From NCBI GenBank assembly GCA_046727435.1, contig JBKPCR010000110.1, forward strand, positions 1 through 5,678: a stretch of DNA of 5,678 nt, in the 5' to 3' direction. The notes beneath the pieces were generated by a model. It did no database searches, was not told the origin of the DNA, and saw only the letters and a list, made by a program, of their open reading frames with translations. Shown here in pieces: positions 1 through 5,678 of this stretch (position 1 is the first letter of the stretch; every line of letters begins with the position of its first letter). Position numbers and translations under genes: made by a program. The DNA is from CAVPRW01 sp046727435 [NCBI: bacterium]. GTDB taxonomy: Bacteria; Tectomicrobia; Entotheonellia; J063.

Positions 1-37
1 TCTCTCAGGTGAGCGCCCGTGAAGGGAGTGCGAGGGC

Positions 38-2065
38 ATGTACAAACGAATGTTCGTCCCCGTCGATAACTCCGAGCACTCAAATCGGTGTGTCGATATG
101 GGGGTTTCGTGGGCCAAGGCGTTTGGCGCCACGTTAGTCGGCGGCCATGTCTATGCCGCGAAGATGCATGACTATCGCTTCAAGCAGATGGAATATACGC
201 TACCCGAGGAGTATCAGGATGAACGAGAACTGGAGCGGCAACGGAAGATCCATGACTCGTTGATCACCATGGGCTTACAGTTGATCTCCGATTCCTATCT
301 GGATGTCATGGAACGCCGTGCCGCCGAGACCGGCATCGCCTTCGAACGGCGTACCTACGACGGACGCACGTTCCAACCATTAGTGGACGACATCCAGGGG
401 AGTCAGTACGATTTAGTCATTATCGGGGCCCTCGGGATGGGGGCTGTGAAGGATAGCATACTGGGCAGTGTGTGCGAGCGTGTGGTCCGTCGTATCAACA
501 CCGACACCCTGGTAGTGAAGGATGTACGCCCTTGGGAAGAGCAGCAGACGGGCAGCATCGTGGTTGGAGTGGATGGAAGCCCGCAATCGTTTGCCGCCCT
601 AAAGGCCGCCACAGTCCTCGGAAAGGCGTTCGCTCGGTCTGTGGAAGCGGTGGCGGTGTATGATCCCTATTTGCATTATGCCATGTTCAATAGTATCGTG
701 GGGGTGTTGTCCGAGCAAGCCGCCAAAATCTTCCGTTTCAAGGAACAAGAGCAGCTTCACGAAGAGATCATCGATACCGGGTTGGCCCGTATCTACCAAT
801 CCCATCTGGAAATCGCCAAGAAAGTCGCTGCTGAGGACGGGGTGGAACTGAACATCACCCTGCACGCTGGCAAAGCCTACGAAAAGCTCCTCGACCATCT
901 CCGTAAAGTCAACCCCTGGCTGTTGATCGTCGGCAAGATTGGGGTGCATAGCGACGACGCGATGGATATCGGCGGCAATGCCGAAAACCTCCTGCGTCTG
1001 GCCCCCTGCCATGTGATGCTGGTCAGCGGCAAGTACTATCCGCCGCTCGACGTCAAGGCGGAGGAGAGCATCAACTGGACCAAGGAGGCGTTAGAACGCA
1101 TGGAGCGCGTGCCGACCTTTGTGCGGGGCATCGCTAGGACTGCCGTGCTGCGGCATGCCATCGAAAAAGGCCATTCGATCGTCAGCTCATCAGTGATCGA
1201 TGAGGTCATGGCTATCTTTATGCCCCAAAAAACCTCGGCGATGGCGGAGTCGCTAGCTGAGCAACTGGCGCTGGAGAAACTCCAGGCGGAGGGGACAACG
1301 ACCTTCATCTGCGAAGTCTGCGGTTACGTGGCCAAAGGGGCTGACCCAGTGAAGTGCCCAGTATGCAGCAGCGGCCCCGAGCGCTTCGTGAAGATCGACC
1401 TGGAGACGGTCGAGGCCATGGTGGCCGAAGAAGGAGGTGCCGAGTCGGATGAGACCTTCGATGGCTTGAAGCTCAGATGGACCCTCGAGGCCAAGGAGGA
1501 ATTACGTCGCGTGCCCGTGGCCTACATGCGACGGCGTGCCAAGGCACGTATTGAGAAGAGTGCTCGCGTGCGCAAGTTGTCAACGATCACTCGTGACTTT
1601 GTGCAGCCAATTGTGCATGAAAGCATCGTCGAAGGTGAGGCCATCGGTGCTGCACCTGAGCCGAAGAAGAACGGGGCGAAGATCGCTGGTGGGAGGTCAG
1701 CCGAGGCGGTCACCGCTGCGGCAACCTCCTTACCGACGACTGAAACGATCCAACTTGGGACGTTCACCTGGACGCAGGATGCTGTCAATCGGCTCAATCG
1801 GGTGCCCGAGGGCTTTATGCGTGACATGACGCGCGAGAAAATCGAGGATTATGCCCGCCACCACGATGTACGGCTGGTGACCCTCGACGTGGCGGAAAAG
1901 GGGATCGAGGTTGGACGCCAGTTGATGGCGGAAATGATCGCAGGCTATTCACAGGCCAAGCGGGAAGCCGGGACAGAGACTGACCCTGCAGCGGAGGCCA
2001 GCATAGCTGCGGTGAAGACAACCGTCCTCAACGAGGTCCCCAGTGTACAAGGGACGCATGCGTAA
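38..2065 (+). CDS. Tandem universal stress protein fused to three PCP_red-like domains and a rubredoxin-like knuckle
   Basis: Seen: a 675-residue soluble protein with no signal peptide or membrane helix. UspA domain 1 covers about residues 1-162 and has the full ATP-binding pattern G-x2-G-x9-G-S at 130-144. UspA domain 2 covers about 172-330, with a matching G299-x2-G302-x9-G312 but Gly instead of Ser/Thr next to it. Three modules then share the pattern W-T-x2-A-x4-(K/R)(V)P: about 345-396 (INWTKEALERMERVPTFVR), 478-530 and 575-632. They resemble the PCP_red domain at the C-terminus of ChlB/BchB. Between the first and second lies a rubredoxin-like knuckle, C425-x2-C428-x11-C440-x2-C443. A low-complexity Ala/Glu linker spans about 531-570. 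Known: UspA proteins bind ATP or act in stress survival; rubredoxin knuckles bind Fe or Zn. Inferred: a cytoplasmic nucleotide- and metal-binding stress or redox sensor. The ATG at 38 is the only in-frame start, since a TGA lies at 20-22, and AAGGGAG at 22-28 is its likely ribosome binding site. Domain calls are firm for USP and the knuckle, good for PCP_red; the biochemical role is unknown. Confidence 0.93.
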   Translation: MYKRMFVPVDNSEHSNRCVDMGVSWAKAFGATLVGGHVYAAKMHDYRFKQMEYTLPEEYQDERELERQRKIHDSLITMGLQLISDSYLDVMERRAAETGIAFERRTYDGRTFQPLVDDIQGSQYDLVIIGALGMGAVKDSILGSVCERVVRRINTDTLVVKDVRPWEEQQTGSIVVGVDGSPQSFAALKAATVLGKAFARSVEAVAVYDPYLHYAMFNSIVGVLSEQAAKIFRFKEQEQLHEEIIDTGLARIYQSHLEIAKKVAAEDGVELNITLHAGKAYEKLLDHLRKVNPWLLIVGKIGVHSDDAMDIGGNAENLLRLAPCHVMLVSGKYYPPLDVKAEESINWTKEALERMERVPTFVRGIARTAVLRHAIEKGHSIVSSSVIDEVMAIFMPQKTSAMAESLAEQLALEKLQAEGTTTFICEVCGYVAKGADPVKCPVCSSGPERFVKIDLETVEAMVAEEGGAESDETFDGLKLRWTLEAKEELRRVPVAYMRRRAKARIEKSARVRKLSTITRDFVQPIVHESIVEGEAIGAAPEPKKNGAKIAGGRSAEAVTAAATSLPTTETIQLGTFTWTQDAVNRLNRVPEGFMRDMTREKIEDYARHHDVRLVTLDVAEKGIEVGRQLMAEMIAGYSQAKREAGTETDPAAEASIAAVKTTVLNEVPSVQGTHA

Positions 2066-2108
2066 GAGCTGAGAGAGGGGTGGACACCGATCAAGCGGAT
2101 GAGCGGAT

Positions 2109-2520
2109 GTGGGTAGCGGTATCAGACCTGCTGATGTGATTGCAGACCTCACGTTCGAGTGTTGTGGTGATGAGCGTAGACCGACTGCGGGGCCGATTAA
2201 GACGATCGCAGAAGATTGGCATGAACTGACCATTATCTAATGAGTCGAGACGACCCTAAAATTGAAGCGGTGCCGAAGCTCCTGCGGTTGCAGATAACCT
2301 GTGATGAACCGTTGGGCCGATGGCTGACCTCACATGACGTACGTGTTCTGCTAGAAGCCGATGTCTTGCTGAATCGATGTTGACGCCTATTGAACTGCAC
2401 GGGGAACCGACTGTGACGAGCTGGGTTGCGATTGAGTTGGATTGCAGTGGAGATGCCGATCGCTGTGGTACCGAGAATGACCGTATGATTCGTGTTCATC
2501 CCTCCTCATCAGTTGCGCCC
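2109..2520 (+). pseudogene. Possible broken gene or chain of three overlapping micro-ORFs
   Basis: Three short frames follow each other with coding-like codon choice. Frame A starts at GTG 2109 and ends with TAA 2238-2240 (43 aa, ending AEDWHELTII). Frame B starts at ATG 2240, sharing one base with that stop, and ends with TGA 2381-2383 (47 aa, containing LQITCDEPLGRWLTSHDVRV). Frame C starts at ATG 2377, overlapping the B stop, and runs with protein-like sequence (PIELHGEPTVTSWVAIELDC) to about 2500 before crossing the hairpins to a stop at 2647-2649. Each step moves the frame by -1, which fits either one gene of about 130 codons carrying two single-base deletions, or translationally coupled small ORFs. 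None has a good ribosome binding site at proper spacing, and none is recognised. The third frame's tail is repeat DNA, not protein. Chance open frames remain possible. Confidence 0.3.
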
Positions 2521-2522
2521 AG

Positions 2523-2543
2523 AAGGCCTACCGGAGAGGCCTT
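2523..2543 (+). terminator. Terminator-like hairpin
   Basis: A 7-bp perfect stem (AAGGCCT / AGGCCTT) closes a 7-base loop and is followed by AAGGATTTCTTT, a T-rich but interrupted tail. On the opposite strand there is no T tract, so it would act rightwards, ending any transcript from the stress-protein gene or the broken frames. The poor T run makes intrinsic termination uncertain. Confidence 0.35.
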
Positions 2544-2568
2544 AAGGATTTCTTTCCGCGATGATGTA

Positions 2569-2613
2569 CTCTCCCCCGAACCCTCTCCCGGAGGGAGAGG
2601 GTTCGGGGGAGAG
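2569..2613. repeat. REP-like palindrome with a 21-bp perfect stem
   Basis: Bases 2569-2589 pair perfectly with 2593-2613 around a 3-base loop (GGA). The arms are built from CTCTCCC and CCCGAACC blocks. C-rich/G-rich elements of this type occur as dispersed intergenic repeats in many bacterial genomes. As RNA it would form a very stable hairpin able to stop transcription or protect a 3' end. It falls between genes, as REP elements normally do. Copy number elsewhere cannot be seen here. Confidence 0.85.
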
Positions 2614-2650
2614 GGCGCTTCAGCGAGCGACATACCCTTCCTACGCTAAT

Positions 2651-2669
2651 CTTCTCCCAGGGGGAGAGG
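2651..2669. repeat. Second, shorter REP-like hairpin
   Basis: CTTCTCCC at 2651-2658 pairs with GGGAGAGG at 2662-2669 (8 bp with one G·T) around a 3-base loop. It uses the same CTCCC/GGGAG core as the long palindrome 38 bases upstream, so the two probably form one composite repeat element of about 100 bases (2569-2669). Confidence 0.6.
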
Positions 2670-2765
2670 AATGAGTACCGACCCTTTCTCAAAATATCTG
2701 ACGTATCAGACCTCTACGTGCAAGAAAGGACAGAGGCAGTGTTTGGTCTATTGGCGTGAAGGACT

Positions 2766-3194
2766 ATGAGCTCGCGCGCTGATAAATATCGTCAGGCGGC
2801 TGTGACCTATGTCGGGGTGGGGATCCTCGTCATTGCCCTGACTCTGATAGCCGGCACTTCACCACAGCGTGGCGCGCCTCCGCTGGTCGGTCTGCTGATC
2901 GGGGCAATCTTCGTTGCCATTTTTGGGGTAGTGATCTATTCGTACGGCTGGGTGACGAAAAAATGGGCTCGACAGACTATTACGATCTTGACGGGAATTT
3001 TCGTGGTGACCAACGCCCTACGGATGCTTCAATATCTGATCAATTTTGTCGGTTATCGCCTGGAATTACACTTCAAGGCGCCGCCCATCGCCATCCATCC
3101 CAGTGAATTTTCGTTCCCGATCATTTTCTTAATCTGTGGGCTGCTGATGGCCTGTATCACATATATGCTGGCCCGGGCGACGTGGGATCTATAG
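2766..3194 (+). CDS. Small four-helix integral membrane protein, function unknown
   Basis: This 142-residue protein is not recognised. Four hydrophobic helices are visible at about 13-31, 39-60, 70-95 and 115-136. A positively charged N-terminus (R4, K7, R9) and the basic stretch K65-K66-W-A-R69 after helix 2 suggest that both lie in the cytoplasm. The loop at about 98-114 (ELHFKAPPIAIHPSEF) lies between helices 3 and 4; with an even helix number it would be outside only if helix 3 runs outward, which the basic loop supports. No catalytic or metal-binding motif stands out. ATG 2766 is the first in-frame start after a TGA at 2757-2759. The GAAGGA at 2758-2763 is only 2 bases from it, so initiation may be weak, or a downstream GTG (2802) may be used. 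Its stop lies 9 bases from the hpnH stop on the other strand. Confidence 0.75.
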   Translation: MSSRADKYRQAAVTYVGVGILVIALTLIAGTSPQRGAPPLVGLLIGAIFVAIFGVVIYSYGWVTKKWARQTITILTGIFVVTNALRMLQYLINFVGYRLELHFKAPPIAIHPSEFSFPIIFLICGLLMACITYMLARATWDL

Positions 3195-3203
3195 TCCACT
3201 CCC

Positions 3204-4217
3204 TCACCCTAACAACGCTTCCTTGGCAGCTTTCAGCATGTTCAGCGGATTCTTCGTCGCATCCAGTACCGATGTTGGCTCATAGCCGCAGTGCACCATG
3301 CAGTCGGCACAGCGGGGGTCGCGACCGGTACCATAGCGCTCCCAATCGGTGGTCTCTAGCAGTTCCTTGAAGGTTTTGGCATAGCCATCGCTCATCAGAT
3401 AACAGGGGCGCTGCCAGCCGAAAATATTGCGCGTGGGGTTGCCCCATGGCGTGCACTGATATGATCGATCCCCTTTGAGAAAATCTAGGTAGAAGGGGGA
3501 GTGATTAAATTGCCAGCGGCGCGGACCACGCCCGCCCTTCAAGATGTCACGGAAGAGTTGCACCGTCTGCTGGTGCCGCAGAAAATGTTCCTGGTCCGGG
3601 GCTTTCGAGTATGCATAGCCCGGTGAGATCATCATGCCGTCAATGCCGAGTTCCATGAGGAAGTCGAACATTTCGTGTAGCTCGGATGGATCTTCGCCCT
3701 GAAAAATCGTGGTGTTGGTGGTCACCCGAAAACCTGCCTGTTTGGCGACCTTGATGGCTTGGACGGCGGTCTTGAACACGCCCTGGCGGCAGACCAACTC
3801 GTCGTGACGTTTCTCCAGGCCGTCCATGTGAATGCTGAAAGTCAGATAGGGCGAGGGCGTGAAGCGATCGAGCTTGCGCTCAAGCAGGATCGCATTGGTG
3901 CACAGATAGACGAATTTCCTGCGTTCGACCAAGCCGCTGGCGATAGCATCGATATCGGGATGAATGAGCGGCTCACCGCCGGCGATGGATACCACCGGCG
4001 CCCCACATTCCTCGGCCGCTTCAATACATTCCCGCGGCGACAGACGTTTGCGGAGGATTTCCTCGGGATACTGGATTTTCCCGCAGCCCGCGCATTCCAG
4101 ATTACAGCGGAACAACGGCTCCAGCATCAGCACTAGTGGAAACCGTTCAGTCCCCTTGAGGCGATGCCAGAGGACATAGCTACCAACCTTGAGGCTTTCT
4201 CGAAACGAAACCCCCAT
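3204..4217 (-). CDS. hpnH: Adenosylhopane synthase, radical SAM protein HpnH
   Basis: Known: HpnH joins a 5'-deoxyadenosyl group from SAM to the hopene side chain, giving adenosylhopane, the first step towards C35 bacteriohopanepolyols. Seen: 337 residues, the usual family length. The radical-SAM cluster motif is C38-x3-C42-x2-C45 ([11 protein letters not shown]), and the SAM-binding GGEP motif is at 80-83 ([11 protein letters not shown]). A C-terminal cysteine set follows at about C255, C272, C303, C306 and C310 ([13 protein letters not shown]), typical of HpnH. The sequence is complete, with no frameshift. ATG at 4217 is preceded by AAAGG with 8 bases between. A promoter candidate lies about 150 bases upstream. 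The gene stands alone here: no squalene-hopene cyclase or hpnG is in view, and it converges on the membrane-protein gene with 9 bases between stops, leaving no room for separate terminators. Confidence 0.96.
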   Translation of the reverse strand: MGVSFRESLKVGSYVLWHRLKGTERFPLVLMLEPLFRCNLECAGCGKIQYPEEILRKRLSPRECIEAAEECGAPVVSIAGGEPLIHPDIDAIASGLVERRKFVYLCTNAILLERKLDRFTPSPYLTFSIHMDGLEKRHDELVCRQGVFKTAVQAIKVAKQAGFRVTTNTTIFQGEDPSELHEMFDFLMELGIDGMMISPGYAYSKAPDQEHFLRHQQTVQLFRDILKGGRGPRRWQFNHSPFYLDFLKGDRSYQCTPWGNPTRNIFGWQRPCYLMSDGYAKTFKELLETTDWERYGTGRDPRCADCMVHCGYEPTSVLDATKNPLNMLKAAKEALLG

Positions 4218-4366
4218 GGATCACGCCTTTCTCGTGTGGACCACGTTAGCTCGAACAGCGCAAGGGCCGAGGGCCAAGGGCTCTGCAGCACCTGCTGCTG
4301 AGCGATGAAGAGACGATGATCTTGTCAGTCCGATCCTCTTGGTGTGAGCTCATGCCCGACGGACGG

Positions 4367-4395
4367 AATTTACCCTTCTCCGCCCGTCCTGTCAA
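4367..4395 (-). promoter_or_regulatory. Sigma70-type promoter candidate for hpnH
   Basis: On the minus strand a perfect -35 TTGACA (4390-4395) is followed by a 17-base spacer and TAAATT (4367-4372, 4 of 6 match to TATAAT). The transcript would start near 4360 and carry a leader of about 140 bases before the hpnH ATG. A perfect -35 with optimal spacing in the right direction makes this the best promoter in the window. Confidence 0.6.
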
Positions 4396-4513
4396 GCCTC
4401 AAGGGTGGCTGCTAGCCGTCTTTTCAGGCCACCAGCTGACCCTCCATGCGCCGCTGGTTGCTGCGCACCCCCTTTTGAAACGGCGTGATTGACTCCCTTG
4501 ACGATTTCTCCGC

Positions 4514-4542
4514 TTGCGCTGCGGCCGCGTTGTGTTTATAGT
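4514..4542 (+). promoter_or_regulatory. Sigma70-type promoter candidate for the 99-residue gene
   Basis: TTGCGC (4514-4519, 3 of 6 match to TTGACA), a 17-base spacer and TATAGT (4537-4542, 5 of 6 match) precede the gene at 4616. Transcription would start near 4549, giving a leader of about 65 bases that contains the direct repeat at 4568-4601. Confidence 0.5.
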
Positions 4543-4567
4543 GGGCTGAAACTTTTGTTGTCTTACG

Positions 4568-4601
4568 ACTAGCCAGCAATGAAAATCACTAGCCAGCGAT
4601 G
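4568..4601 (+). repeat. 14-bp tandem direct repeat with 20-bp period, possible operator
   Basis: ACTAGCCAGCAATG (4568-4581) and ACTAGCCAGCGATG (4588-4601) differ at one base and start exactly 20 bases apart, about two helical turns. They sit just downstream of the promoter candidate, and the second copy abuts the ribosome binding site. The placement suits a regulator or RNA-binding site, but no regulator is known. Confidence 0.55.
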
Positions 4602-4615
4602 GAGGGAAGCATACG

Positions 4616-4915
4616 ATGGCGATCGAATCTGCTGAAGAAACCGCTGCGGGCAAGCGTTGGGTGGAGGAAACCGTAAAGCGACTCGTCGGGGAGTACAAGA
4701 TTGCCGCGACGGGATTCAAGTGGCGAGATGACTTCCCTGGCCCCTATATCACGACATTTGTGTTTGATCTGGGCAAGCCGAATCAAACTGGGTCGATCGA
4801 ATTTCGCATACGGCATCTCGAGGATTGCCGAAACCCGAACAATCGACCCGTACGCGTGGCGTTGGAACAGCAGATCCGCGATTCTCTTCAAGAGCTGAGC
4901 CGCCGCCTTGGGTAA
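4616..4915 (+). CDS. Small soluble protein of unknown function
   Basis: This 99-residue protein is not recognised. It has no signal peptide, membrane helix or cysteine pair; the single Cys is in the segment HLEDCRNPNNRPV. A helix-like N-terminal half (AGKRWVEETVKRLVGEYKIA) leads to strand-like segments (PGPYITTFVFDL, GSIEFRIRHL) and a C-terminal helix rich in Gln, Glu and Arg (about 81-98). This looks like a compact alpha/beta fold. The start is well supported: GGAGGG at 4601-4606 lies 9 bases before the ATG, with a promoter candidate further up. A hairpin begins 5 bases after the stop, so the gene is probably a single transcription unit. Confidence 0.75.
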   Translation: MAIESAEETAAGKRWVEETVKRLVGEYKIAATGFKWRDDFPGPYITTFVFDLGKPNQTGSIEFRIRHLEDCRNPNNRPVRVALEQQIRDSLQELSRRLG

Positions 4916-4919
4916 GCGC

Positions 4920-4944
4920 GCTAACCGCCTCGATGGTGGTTAGC
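4920..4944 (+). terminator. Hairpin just after the 99-residue gene
   Basis: GCTAACCGCC (4920-4929) pairs with GGTGGTTAGC (4935-4944), 10 bp with one G·T, around a 5-base loop (TCGAT). It starts 5 bases after the stop codon, where a terminator is expected, but no T run follows. It may act in 3'-end protection or factor-dependent termination. Confidence 0.45.
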
Positions 4945-5069
4945 ATCGTTGAGCGGCTAGCCCCAGGAGCTTCAAGTCAGGACACCGTTCATCTCAGCTA
5001 CCATGGTCTGTCGTGCACTGGAACACACCGGGCTACCTAAGCCCGCCCTGAGATGACATTCATGTGCGA

Positions 5070-5113
5070 TATGCCTGCCAGTCGTCGCCTGCAGGGGATG
5101 GATGGCAGGCATA
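5070..5113. repeat. 11-bp perfect inverted repeat upstream of the rhodanese gene
   Basis: TATGCCTGCCA (5070-5080) and TGGCAGGCATA (5103-5113) are exact reverse complements with 22 bases between them. The spacer contains the palindrome CCTGCAGG (5088-5095). It could form an RNA hairpin in a leader or be the paired half-sites of a DNA-binding protein. It lies 174 bases before the rhodanese start. Confidence 0.6.
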
Positions 5114-5272
5114 CTGCGTCCTACTCGGCACGCATGAGCCCACACCCCATCAGTGCATTCGTCCTCATGCTTGGAGCTTCTCGTGGTGCAAAGTAGACGC
5201 GACGTCATTATGCCTGATGCCTAAGACAGACCCCCAAGGCTCCAGATCCTCAAGAGATCGCAACTCTTCTGT

Positions 5273-5280
5273 GGAGGTGA
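5273..5280 (+). promoter_or_regulatory. Strong ribosome binding site for the rhodanese-like gene
   Basis: GGAGGTGA, a near-perfect Shine-Dalgarno sequence, ends 7 bases before ATG 5288. It fixes the start of the gene that runs off the window. Confidence 0.8.
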
Positions 5281-5287
5281 ACCAGTT

Positions 5288-5678
5288 ATGGCCGATCGAG
5301 TAGCTCCTGAAACGCTTCAGCAACTACTAGAGGGCAGCGCCCAGTTCGCCCTCATCGATGTCCGTGAGGCGGGTGAGTACAATAGCAGCCATATTCCGGG
5401 GGCTAGCCTGATCGCCCGGCGTCAGCTGGAGTTCTTGATCTCGCATGCCGTGCCGTTCAAGGGTACTCAGGTCGTCCTCTGCGATGATGATGGACGACGC
5501 GCCCACCTCGCGGCTGCCACGCTGGAACGCCTGGGGTACAGTCATGTGTCGGTCCTGGATGGGGGCATCAACCGTTGGGTGACGAATGGTTTAGCGACCG
5601 AGTGGGGGAGCAATGTCCCCAGCAAGGATTTTGGCGAAAAAGTCGAAGTCGTGCACCACGTGCCGGAGCTCGACGCCA
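5288..5678 (+). CDS. Rhodanese-like domain protein, catalytic Cys apparently replaced by Asp (3' end outside window)
   Basis: Only the first 130 residues are inside the window; the frame is still open at the end. Residues about 5-106 form a rhodanese domain: LIDVREAGEYNSSHIPGA (22-39) is the typical N-terminal signature, and LDGGINRWVTNGL (90-102) the C-terminal one. The active loop reads VLCDDDGRRA (63-72). In active rhodaneses this loop is C-(R/K)-x-G-x-R; aligning on G69 and R71 puts Asp66 where the catalytic Cys belongs, and Cys65 lies one residue earlier. The domain may therefore be inactive as a sulfurtransferase, or use Cys65 differently. About 24 residues follow the domain, so a second domain may lie downstream; multidomain rhodaneses with one inactive domain are common. 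There is no signal peptide, so it is cytoplasmic. A very strong ribosome binding site supports the start. Confidence 0.88.
   Translation, partial: MADRVAPETLQQLLEGSAQFALIDVREAGEYNSSHIPGASLIARRQLEFLISHAVPFKGTQVVLCDDDGRRAHLAAATLERLGYSHVSVLDGGINRWVTNGLATEWGSNVPSKDFGEKVEVVHHVPELDA

Larger units (their letters stand above)
2066..2765. other. 700-base region without a convincing intact gene
   Basis: Nothing between the stress-protein stop and the membrane-protein start reads as a full gene. It contains three short overlapping reading frames (2109 to about 2520), a terminator-like hairpin at 2523-2543, a REP-like double hairpin at 2569-2669 and a small inverted repeat, TCTGA-N4-TCAGA, at 2697-2710. 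No strong terminator directly follows the stress-protein stop codon. No clear promoter for the gene at 2766 was found. Bases 2671-2765 otherwise show nothing recognisable. Confidence 0.6.
4218..4615. other. 398-base divergent regulatory region
   Basis: This region separates hpnH (leftward) from the 99-residue gene (rightward). It holds one promoter candidate for each direction and a direct repeat near the right-hand gene. Minor structures include GCAGCA-CC-TGCTGC at 4285-4298, in the hpnH leader, and a 6-bp ACCAGC/GCTGGT inverted repeat at 4431-4458. No gene was found in it. Confidence 0.6.
4916..5287. other. 372-base gap rich in inverted repeats, no gene
   Basis: No coding frame here looks real. 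The gap holds the hairpin after the 99-residue gene and three further inverted repeats: TCATCTCAG/CTGAGATGA (4989-4997 with 5048-5056), CGGGCT/AGCCCG nested inside it (5029-5034 with 5040-5045), and an 11-bp repeat at 5070-5113. No convincing promoter motif was found, although the rhodanese gene probably needs one here. Confidence 0.55.

Noticed and set aside
599-1012. 137-codon open frame on the minus strand
   Set aside because: Lies wholly inside the stress-protein gene, opposite conserved UspA motifs; an antisense shadow.
2119-2713. 11-bp direct repeat GTATCAGACCT at 2119-2129 and 2703-2713 flanking the gene-poor region, as if a target-site duplication
   Set aside because: A few 11-bp repeats are expected by chance in a window this size, and no transposase or terminal inverted repeats accompany it.
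3759-4136. 125-codon open frame on the plus strand
   Set aside because: Antisense to the conserved radical-SAM core of hpnH, including the GGEP and Cys motifs; a shadow.
4411-4488. Possible terminal inverted repeats (GCCGT...ACGGC) of a small mobile element
   Set aside because: Only 5 bases pair before mismatches, and no target duplication is seen; too weak.
4579-4635. 18-codon upstream ORF starting in the direct repeat and overlapping the next gene's start
   Set aside because: No Shine-Dalgarno sequence before its ATG; the ATG is simply part of the repeat.
4399-4719. 106-codon open frame on the minus strand, and another at 4589-4891
   Set aside because: Both run opposite the well-supported 99-residue gene and its promoter, with low-complexity basic sequence and no ribosome binding site seen.
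4825-5303. Plus-strand open frames in the gap before the rhodanese gene
   Set aside because: Sequence is Ser/Thr/His/Cys-rich with no domain or ribosome binding site; it consists largely of inverted-repeat DNA.

Overview
The window reads as chromosomal DNA of moderately high GC from a free-living, hopanoid-making bacterium. The best guess is a Nitrospira-like member of the Nitrospirota. That guess rests on three things: a clear HpnH, a universal-stress-protein fusion carrying PCP_red-type domains, and Pfam-poor small proteins around them. It is an inference, because no rRNA or other marker gene is present.

Layout, left to right. (1) At 38-2065 (+) lies a 675-residue multidomain protein: two tandem UspA domains, then a PCP_red-like helical module, a rubredoxin-like four-cysteine knuckle, and two more PCP_red-like modules. 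(2) At 2066-2765 is 700 bases with no convincing intact gene. It holds three short reading frames overlapping end to start (a possible frameshifted gene or a chain of micro-ORFs), a terminator-like hairpin, and a REP-like element with a 21-bp perfect stem followed by a shorter related hairpin. (3) At 2766-3194 (+) is a small four-helix membrane protein, convergent with (4) hpnH at 3204-4217 (-), the radical-SAM adenosylhopane synthase, only 9 bases away. (5) The 398-base divergent region 4218-4615 carries a good sigma70-type promoter for hpnH and another facing right, plus a 14-bp direct repeat with a 20-bp period just ahead of the next gene. (6) At 4616-4915 (+) is a 99-residue soluble protein of unknown function, followed by a hairpin. 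(7) At 4916-5287 is 372 bases without a gene but rich in inverted repeats. (8) From 5288 to the window end is the start of a rhodanese-domain protein whose catalytic cysteine position appears to hold aspartate.

The genes do not form an obvious single operon. HpnH makes adenosylhopane, the precursor of extended bacteriohopanepolyols (membrane lipids). The USP fusion and the rhodanese-like protein both look like stress or redox proteins. The most unusual item is the USP/PCP_red/rubredoxin fusion: it puts nucleotide-binding stress domains, a probable metal site and three copies of a domain best known from the chlorophyll-synthesis enzyme DPOR on one chain, in a window with no photosynthesis gene.
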